Shown one piece after another: positions 12,401 through 21,400 of a stretch of 33,182 nucleotides of DNA. The DNA is from Acidaminococcaceae bacterium (lineage in GTDB: Bacteria; Bacillota; Negativicutes; Acidaminococcales; Acidaminococcaceae): assembly GCA_017554485.1 (NCBI GenBank), contig JAFZIG010000176.1, forward strand, positions 1-33,182, written 5' to 3'. Made by a program: the position numbers and the translations under genes. The notes under the pieces were generated by a model. The model saw only the letters and a list, made by a program, of their open reading frames with translations, had not been told where the DNA came from and made no database searches. Each line of letters begins with the position of its first letter. The stretch's first letter is position 1.

Positions 12401-15400
12401 CTACTTCCACCTGCTGGTTGTTTTTCAGGTCATAGGTTACTTCCGGATCCGTATAAACTGAAAACAGCGTACGGTTATAGGCTGTAGCCCCCGTGGTTAT
12501 CTTCACGGAAGAACCCGCCCCGTCCGTGTCCGCCCCGGCGAACAGGTTGATATCGTGGCCGCTGTACAGGCCTCCATCCACTTTAATCTTATTGTTCCGG
12601 GTCACGTTGTTTTCGGTATGGGCAATGATTATGCCCTCCACCCCTCCGGTATAGGCTTCCGCCACCGTATCCAGCGTCAGGTCGTCGCCGGCGCTCAAGG
12701 TCAGGTCCCCGTTTTCATAACCGCCGTCCTGCTTCAGACTGCTGTTTTTGCCTACGGTGATCCCGTTGGCGGAAGTTATGGTATTATCGCTGTACACCCA
12801 GATGTTTTCCGCAACGCCGCCGCCCTTACCTTCCACCTTGTTGGTGTAGTCCAGTTCTGTATGGGCGTCGTAAACCTGTCCGGTTTTTGTGGTAACCCTG
12901 CTGTTTTCACCCACTTCGATATTCGCCTTGGTATCCACCACTGCGTCGGATTTCACGTTGGGAGAAAACTGGATCACGCCGCCGATGTTCATGTGGTTAC
13001 TGTAGGTCTCGCCATCATCGGGACCCACATTAGCATGGTTCACCGCCTGCACATAGGACCGGCCTGCGTTCAGCACGGTATCTTTGGCCAGTACAGTTTT
13101 TGTATCCATGGCCAGTTTATTGTCGGAATTGGCCCAGGTAACGCTTAGAACGCCGCCTGCCCCGGTCTTGGACGTGCCGTTGGAAGTGGCCGTCTGCTCT
13201 GCGGTAATGCCAGCCGTGTCCGCCACGTTCCATGTACCGGACAGGGTCGCCCTGTTCGTGGTCCTGGTATCCAGCGTAACCGTGGCATGGGCGCCGAAAT
13301 CCGTCAGGCCGCCGCCGTCACCGTCGGCCAGGCCTCGTGTCTTGCCATTGCCGCCTGCCGTGATTGCCAGATTGTTCACATCGCCGCCCCCGGCTTCCAC
13401 CAGGCTCTTGTCGTCCCCTTCCGCTATGGCGTCGCCGGCGCCGATGGAAGACACGGCCCCGATGGTGAAATTACCCAGGACGCTCCTGCGGCTGGCATTG
13501 TTTTCCGTAGACAGATCCAGATTGGTGACCGGCTTTGTTACCTTGACCGTTTCTCCCTGATGTTCCCCTCCGGCGACGGTTTCTTCGGTATCCTCTGTCT
13601 TATATGTCTCCTTACCCACAGCCACCTTAGCCGTGGTTTCAGTAATAGCCCTGGATGCGTTAAGGTTCACGTTTATTCCCACGGATACGCCCGTGCTGTG
13701 TGTCTCCCCGTGGATCATGTCCGTGCCTACCCTGCCGATAACGGACTTCGCCTCCACATTGTCCGCCAGCAGTTTATTGTTGTCCGCCACAGTGACCAGC
13801 GCCTGGGATTTGGCCGTAGCGTTGCTGTGCATCACGGCGACGCCGGCCAGCAGGCCCACATCCGTGCCTCCGGATTCCGCCTTCAGCACAGGAGCATTGT
13901 CCGCTTCCAGCCGCAGCCGGTCTGCGGTAAAACTGTTGTTGCCGCCGTTTACGCTGACGGCTGCTGTGCCGGTATCCGTTGCCCAGGCGTTGTTTACCAG
14001 CACCTCAACACCGCCTATCGATACGCCGAGAGCTTTGGCCGCCGTCCGGCCGGCCCGGTCAGCCTGAAGGGTCAGGATAGCCGGCAGATCCAGCGTCACT
14101 TCCCTGTTATTTCCGTCTTCATCTTTGACGGTAACGGTCTCTGTTTTGACGATCCGTTCCGCCGTCAGGGAACTGCCGCTTTCTACGGTGACATAGTTGT
14201 CCGCTTTGTCCTCGTTATTGGCGACGCACACCTGCACGCCAACACCGCTCAGGGGTTGCACGCCCAGCATATAGGCCCTGCTCTTTACCGTATCCGTTGA
14301 CTTCAGCGTCAGATCCCCGTCTGTTGCCTTGATGGTACCCGTGTTCACCGATACGCCGGTGGAACCTTTGGTCACGATGCCCGCATAGCCAACACCGATG
14401 CCGACTACGCCTGCCGACGCCTGGGTAGTACGCACGCTGACGGCCTCATCCTTATCCTGCCTGTTGGCCTGCTGCGCCACCAGAGCCACATTTTTGCCAG
14501 TGATGGTAGAATTGTCCACATCAATATCATTCTGCTGGTTCAGGTGGAACAGGGTATCCGTCACATTCACCGCAAGGCCTCCCAGCCCGCCGGTACCCCC
14601 GTTCAGGAGCGCGTCATTGTATTCGTTATTGAAGACTGTCACGTCACCGGCAGCGGCTTCCACCACGGATTTGCCACGCACATAGGTATGCACGCCGGCG
14701 CCGGTGATCCCGTCGCCGTTTTTGGCAACGGTCTTCATCCGTTCTTTCATCTTGCCCTTCTCTTCATCGGTCATGCCGTAGAAGTGTTCGGACAGGTCGT
14801 TAGCCGCGATTTCATTGATCTTTTCCAGGGTCTTGTTCACCGCGTCCTTATGGCTGAAAGTACCGCTGTTCTTTTCCTCATCCTTGACATCCTCTGTATC
14901 ACCCAGACCGCTGTTCACGGTTACGGCTAATACGTTCACCCCTATTTCCGCACCGCCTATCGCCACGCCGGCCGCGGTAGAATCAATTTCCCGCCGGGTC
15001 TCGGTGGTCACAGCCAGTTTGTCTTTGGCCTTCAGGGTGCTGTTGTCGATGATGGTGCTGACGGCATCATTGAAGGTGTTCACATCCACGCCTACGCCGA
15101 TACCGGCCATCAGGGCGCCGGCGCCGGTACCGGTCCGGTCCTTCACAGTCAGTTCATTTTCCGTATTTATGGTAATGGTATCCGCCGTCAGGGTACTGCC
15201 CGCGATCCGGCTGGTCACTTTGGTCTCAATATTGTTCACTGCAACGCTGGCTGCTATGCCGCCGCTGAAGGGACTGACCGCAACGCCTGCGGAAACCAGC
15301 GTGGCTTCCAGCTTGGTACTGTTTTTGGCCCCTACAGTCAGCTCCGTCTTGTTCCCGTTCTCTTCGTTATTTTCAGCGTCGCTCTTCAATTCGCTGTTGG

Positions 15401-18400
15401 CCACGTCGGCGGTTACGGCGGATGCTTCGTCCGCCACGCCCACGCCCACGTTCAGCGACGCGGCTACCCCTTGCTGGGTAGGCGCAATGGCGGCGCCGGC
15501 GTCAATATTCAGGTTATAGACAGCGTCCCCGTGAGTCGCTTCTACCTTCGCTTTATCCTTATAGTGCAGGGTCGTATTAGTCACCGTGGCAATGGTGGAA
15601 CTTTCCAGACTGCTGGTGCTTACGTTATCGCCGGTTTCTACGGCAACAGTAGAACTGCCCGCGATGCCGGCGGTCACGTTAAAGGAAGACATGGCCTGCT
15701 TCGCGTCTGCCGTTACGGAGAAGTCCTTCGCGTAAATTGTATTTAAGGTTTTACTGCTGTCGTTGATCTCATAGCGCTTCGCTTCATCGTTCCACACTGC
15801 TTTGGAGGTGGAAACGCCGGCCGCCGTTACCCGGTCGATCCGGTTGGTGGAACCGGTAAAGCCCACCCCGGCGCCAACGTTCTGGCCTACGCCGATGGCA
15901 GCCGATCCGCTGAATTCCGCCACGTTGGTATAATCCGCCGCATGGACGGTTACGTCGCTGCGTCTATCCGCAGAATTGATTTGGGAATCCAGCACTTTCG
16001 CCGTTGTGGCGCCGCTTACCTCGTTCAGGTTCACAACGCCCGCGATGGAACCGGCGATGCCGCCGCCTGCGCCACCGCCGCCGCCCATGTTCACGGCAAC
16101 GCCGCCGTTGGCCATAGCAGACGAAATGGAATGGGTCGCGGAAGCATCCACCACCACTCCGCTCTTTTCTGCTTCTTTGCGGCCTTTTTGCAAGCGGCTT
16201 ACGCCATACTTCTTAGTATCACCCTCGCCCTCTGTAAAGGAACCGGCAGACCAGGTTTTCATGCTGACAGAGCTGTCGATCATGTAGTTATTATCTTCAT
16301 CATTAGCCTTCAGCCCGTCGTTAACCTTTATCTTGTTGCTCTCACTGCCTTTGGCCGCTACAGTGCTGTTTTTGATCAGCGCCTCCGTCGTGCCGCTGAT
16401 CTCGTTATTGGAACCGGTGACGCCGATAGAGGCAGACAGGGCGCTCCCCTGCAGCGCCACATCCAATAAGCCCGCGTAGTTGGAGATGGCCTCGTCGCTG
16501 CTGGCCACCACGCCTGCATTGCCCGTACTGCTGATATCCGCATTTTCAATCTTTGCGGCCACGTTGTTGGCAATATAGTTATGGCTGCCGGAACCGCCGA
16601 TAGCAGCGCTTCCCTTCCATGTCCCGGTTGCCCCCGCCGCCACACTTAAAATATCGGCCTGGGACGCGGCGCTGATATCCAGGTTACCCGCGTTCATGGA
16701 CCTGGCGTCCTGTTTGTCCGTATAGGTTACCTCTGCCGCAGTATCGTCTTTAATGCGGTTCACGCCCACGGCCACCACGCCGGTCACGTAGGTATTCTCC
16801 CCGCTCACCTGCAACGCGGCCGCGCCGGTCTTGATGGTGGAAGCCGTGGTCGCCTTGACGTTCACCAACGCGCCTTTCTCCGTATCGTTTTTATCCACCG
16901 TGGTATCATGCAGGCCCGCCGTATTGGTCTTCAGGATATTGGCATCCGCGCCGATCCCCTGGGCGCCCAGATACGACTGTTTCGTAATACCCACGCCCGC
17001 TGCCACCGTGGTAGCCCGGGAGGTATCCTTTGACTCAGCGGAAATGGAGGCGCCCTGGACGTTTTTCTTCACCGTGGTGATATCCGCGTTGTTGATCTCG
17101 GCCCGCAGCCTTTCTTTGTTGGTAGTTGTGTCGTTGTTTTTGGAGTCCCGCTCGCTTTCCGTCATGGCCACGCCGATGCCCAGCGCCACCTTGCTGCCCT
17201 TCCAGGCCACATCCACGTCGCCGGCGATAGTGGTCCGCTGGGTTGCGTCGGTGGCTTTCACGGTCACGGACGAGGCGTTGCTGATCTTGTCTTTGTATGT
17301 ACCTTTCTTGCCGTTCTTATCCTCCCCGATTACGGCAATGGTATCGTTATGGCCCCGGTTCACGGCAAAATTACCTTCCGCGGCAAAATTGTTGTCCTCG
17401 GCATTGTTGACCGCCGCGCCCACGGAAAGGGCCAGCTCATAGGCGTTGTTATTAGCGTCCAGGGAAACATTCACTCCCCTGGCCGTATCTTTTGCATTGA
17501 TTACATTGTCGCCCACGTACACACCGGTAGTGTTTCCCAGGAAGTTATAGGCCAGCCCCAGCCCCAGCGAGCTGCCCTTGGCGCCGGCAAAATCACCGGT
17601 GATGCTCAGCAGGTCGCTGTCGTTCTTCGCCGTGCCGCTCACCGCATTGGCTTTGATGCCGCTGCTGTCATCGTCTCCGTCCCGGTTGCCGGTAACGGAC
17701 GCAACCGCTTCCTGGACCAGGTCGTTAAACGCGAACGAACCTGCGCCGCCCCATTTTTCGGTGCTCAGGCTGAAGCCCGCGGCCACGGTCACCGCATTGG
17801 TATCCGCATGCACGGCAGCCTTCACGCTGTCCGCTGCCAGTTTCTTGTTGCCGGTAATATCCGCGGTAAACCGGCTGGTCAGGTTGCCCACTGCAACGCC
17901 GGCGCCCATGGCAGCCGCTTTGCTGCCGGCAATATCCACCGCCACATTGACAAAAGCGCTGCCCGCATCCGCGCCCAGTTTCTGTTTCGCTTCCTCGCTC
18001 AGGTAACTGCTGCCGGAAGGATCTTCTTTGCGTTTTTCCAGATACTCTTTATACGGATTATCCTTTGTTCCGGAAATATCCCGGCCGGTTACGGAAACGT
18101 CCCCGGTGGCCTTGATTGTATCCGCGCCGCTGATAAAGGCCCGGTTCGTGTTCGTCAGTTCAGCCACAGCCAGCGTACCCGCCGCGTCAAAGCCGTGGGC
18201 GGAAGTAGTAACGCCAATGCCTACGGCGGCGTTTACCTGGGTAAGGGCATCCTCCCCTGCTACCGTAATATCCTTCACACCGGTATAGGAACCGCCCTGG
18301 ATGCCGCTCCGCATGTCATTTTTAATTTCGCTGGCCGTCGCCGTGATACCGGCTGCAATGGCCCGGCCCGCGTCTGCGGAATTGGCAAAGGAAAAATCGA

Positions 18401-21400
18401 CGCCGCCGGCCACCTGGATGTCGCCGTCGTAGGTGCGGATACTGATATCCGTACCGTTTTCCGTCTCCGAATCGCTGCCTGCGCCGCCGGTCAGGGTGTC
18501 ATCCAGCAGCAGCGCGTGCACGCCGCTGGTACTCTTGTTCACGGAAAGGCCAAAGGTCACGGCGCCGTTGTTGCCGGTTCCCTGGCTGTCGTTGGTGACG
18601 GCCAGACCTAAAGCCGCAGCCGCTTCCGCACCGTTCCGGATAGCAGAACTGTCCACCAGGCCGGCGCCGGTAATGCCGGCATTGCTTATCTGCGCATTCA
18701 CATTGCGGTTCAGCGAGTTCAGGGCAACCGCCGCTCCCAAAGATCCCTTATGGGCCGCATTGTTAGAAGCCACTCCGGCGCCGCCGGTAAACCAGTTCAT
18801 GGCCGCTGCCCCTGACCAGGCGCCGGTAAAGATATCATCCGTTGCTTCGGTTACAAGGGCGCCGCCTTTGCTGCCGTCCTCTTTGCGCAGGGTCAGGTTC
18901 GTGTTGTCAATGACCGCCGCCGTACCGGCGTTGTTCCGGTTCAAAGTCAGACTGCCGGCCAGCGCTGCGTTAAAGCCGTTGTCTGCCGGGTCATTGTTCT
19001 GGGGAATAGGGTTAAAAACACGCTTTCTTTCGGCAAACATGGACTTCCCGCCCCATCCCCAATCCTTGCCTTTTATCTTGGAACCTGCCTTATTAAGCAG
19101 GTTTTCAGGCGTACTGATCACGCCCTGAGCGAAACTAAAGATATCGTTCTTGCCCTGGGCGCCATATTTCTCAACTTTGTTTATCAAATCGAAACCCGCG
19201 TGGTTCTCTGAATTGCTGACGCCTTCCACGGCCACGGCATTAACGCTACCGTCGTTCCGTGCCCTGACATCAATGTCCGTAGCGGTAACGCTGCCCCGGG
19301 CCGCCCCTGCCTGGGTTTTCCCCCCCAGCATATATTTGACATCCGTTTTTGTATCTTCAAAATCCCTGTCCATCTTCCGGACGGAACCCCGGTCCGACGC
19401 CAGCTTCCGGGCTGCAGCCAGCGTGTTGGCCGAGATAATTTTGTTCTGTTCTTCTGTGCTTTTCTTGGCAAATTCTTTCGTATCCGTATCTGTTTGTTCC
19501 TGATTGGCATACTCAATAGAAGTGTTTCCGTCCTTGTGCGTTACCGTCTCCGTGCCATTATCGCCGATCACCGCCATGCTGTTTGTCTCCAGCCAGTTCA
19601 CGGCTACGCCGGCCCCCACGGTAAATTTAGATTTGGAACTGCCCAGGACCAGACTGCCGGCAATGTTATTGACAGTGATATCGTTCAGCGCAGTCAGCGA
19701 TACCTTGCCCGGGGCGTCCAGAACCGCCTCGTCATCTACCAGGACCAGGCTGTTGCCACCGCCGTTCTGCAGGCTAAAGGTGCCGTTCCACTCACTGCGA
19801 TCCGCCTTGCCGGCGCTGTAAAGGATACCCATTTCAAACACTTCAGCGCCGGCATGGAGCGAAATATCGCCTTCCGACTTGTCTTCACCGGAACCGGCTT
19901 TCAAGTTCACATTCTTGCCAACCAGGACCAGGCCGTCCGCCGAAATATCCTGCCAGGCAACACTGGCGCCCGCGCCCGTGCCGTTAGTCTCGGAAAAAGC
20001 CAGAAATTCGCCGGCGTTACCCGTACCGCTGATAACTTCGGTCTCCCCTTCCGCCTTGATGCTGATGTTTTTCCCAGCCGTCAGGGCAGTGTTTTCCCCT
20101 ATCGCTACGATCCCCTTATTCTCCTGTGAGGCAATATTAAAGGAACCGGCAATATCATAATTGGCTCCGTGGCTGTCCTGCCCGTCAATGGCGTAGCTGC
20201 GCACATAATAGTTGGTATAAGAGGCCGGGCTCACCAAATCGTTGAGGGCGGTTATTATTTTTTTGGCGTCGGCAGACTGGCGCAGGTAATCCTGGGGCAG
20301 GGTCGCAATAGCGTCGTAAATCCCCGCGACTGCGTTATACCATCGGCAGCTGGCCTCTTCCTTGCTAATGGTACCGTCAGCCTGTTGCTTTTCAATCTCT
20401 ACCGCCTCAGTTTTCCATTTCGTAAATTTGGAAAAATCCTGTCCAAATTTTCCTAAATCCTCTACAAACTTATCTAAAACTTCCGTAACATCATTGAGCC
20501 GTAACGTACTTAAGGTATTCTCGTCATCGCTGTCCACCTTCGCCTGCAGGCTGATATCGCCCTTCTCGGAAATAAGGGTCGCGCCTTTTCCCTCTTTGGA
20601 CTGCAGTTCTACTGTGGCGTCGTTGTCAATATTGCTGAACAGCGCGGCAGCGGCTACGTTCACTGTGGAATCCTGGCCGGCGTCGGTTCCCTGCTTGTTC
20701 AGCTCGCCTGCCACCTGATGGGAGAAGGAAATCATGTTGGTTTTGGCTTCCAGGGTCACATAGCCCCCGGCTACCGGTTTGCCGTCTTCATCCTGTACCG
20801 GGTTTCCGTCGCTGTCTTTTTTCACCGCGTCGCCTGTGGCCTTTAGTTCCACTCCCGGCGCCACGGTTACATTGGCCGTATTGGTATTATCCACAAACCC
20901 TACGGCAGCGCCTGCGGTTACATAGCCCAGCGCGCTGCTGAACGCGTTTTCAAAGCTTTGCAGGGAGCCTCCCTGGCGGACCCCGCTGCCAATCTTGCCT
21001 TTCAGCCAGTTTGCTACCATGCCCGGGTTTGTATCGCCCTTGATCTTCCAGGCAATAAACGGGTCTGCCCCCTCGCCGGCACAGTTATCTGCGGAAATGC
21101 CCAGGGAACTCACTTCGTTATCCGCTTTCACCGTAATGCTGCCGCCCTCCACCGAACGCTTCAGGTCCACGTTGGCAGCGGAATCGTAATCCAGCACGGC
21201 AAAAGCCGTGGCAGCAAGAGTATCATTGGTACCCGAAGCGATGGCTTCTACCGCGATTTCGCTGTTAGTGGCGGCCTCTGCGGAAAAGTCGCCGCCGGCC
21301 TTCAGTTTGCCGGCCTGGTTTCCCTCGCCCGGTTCATCTACTTTGACTTCCGCCACGCTGTCGCCGGAGAGAACCGCGACCGATACATAGGCAAAGTTTC

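Noticed and set aside
1718..18611. Long plus-strand open frames opposite tpsA and tpsB (for example 1718-2992, 8817-9959, 17349-18611)
   Set aside because: They mirror coding DNA in the antisense frame, lack ribosome sites and recognisable domains, and the minus-strand products match known families throughout.
20887..20895. Perfect DnaA-box sequence TTATCCACA (another at 31,951-31,959)
   Set aside because: Single isolated copies inside coding genes with no cluster or AT-rich partner; not near the predicted origin.
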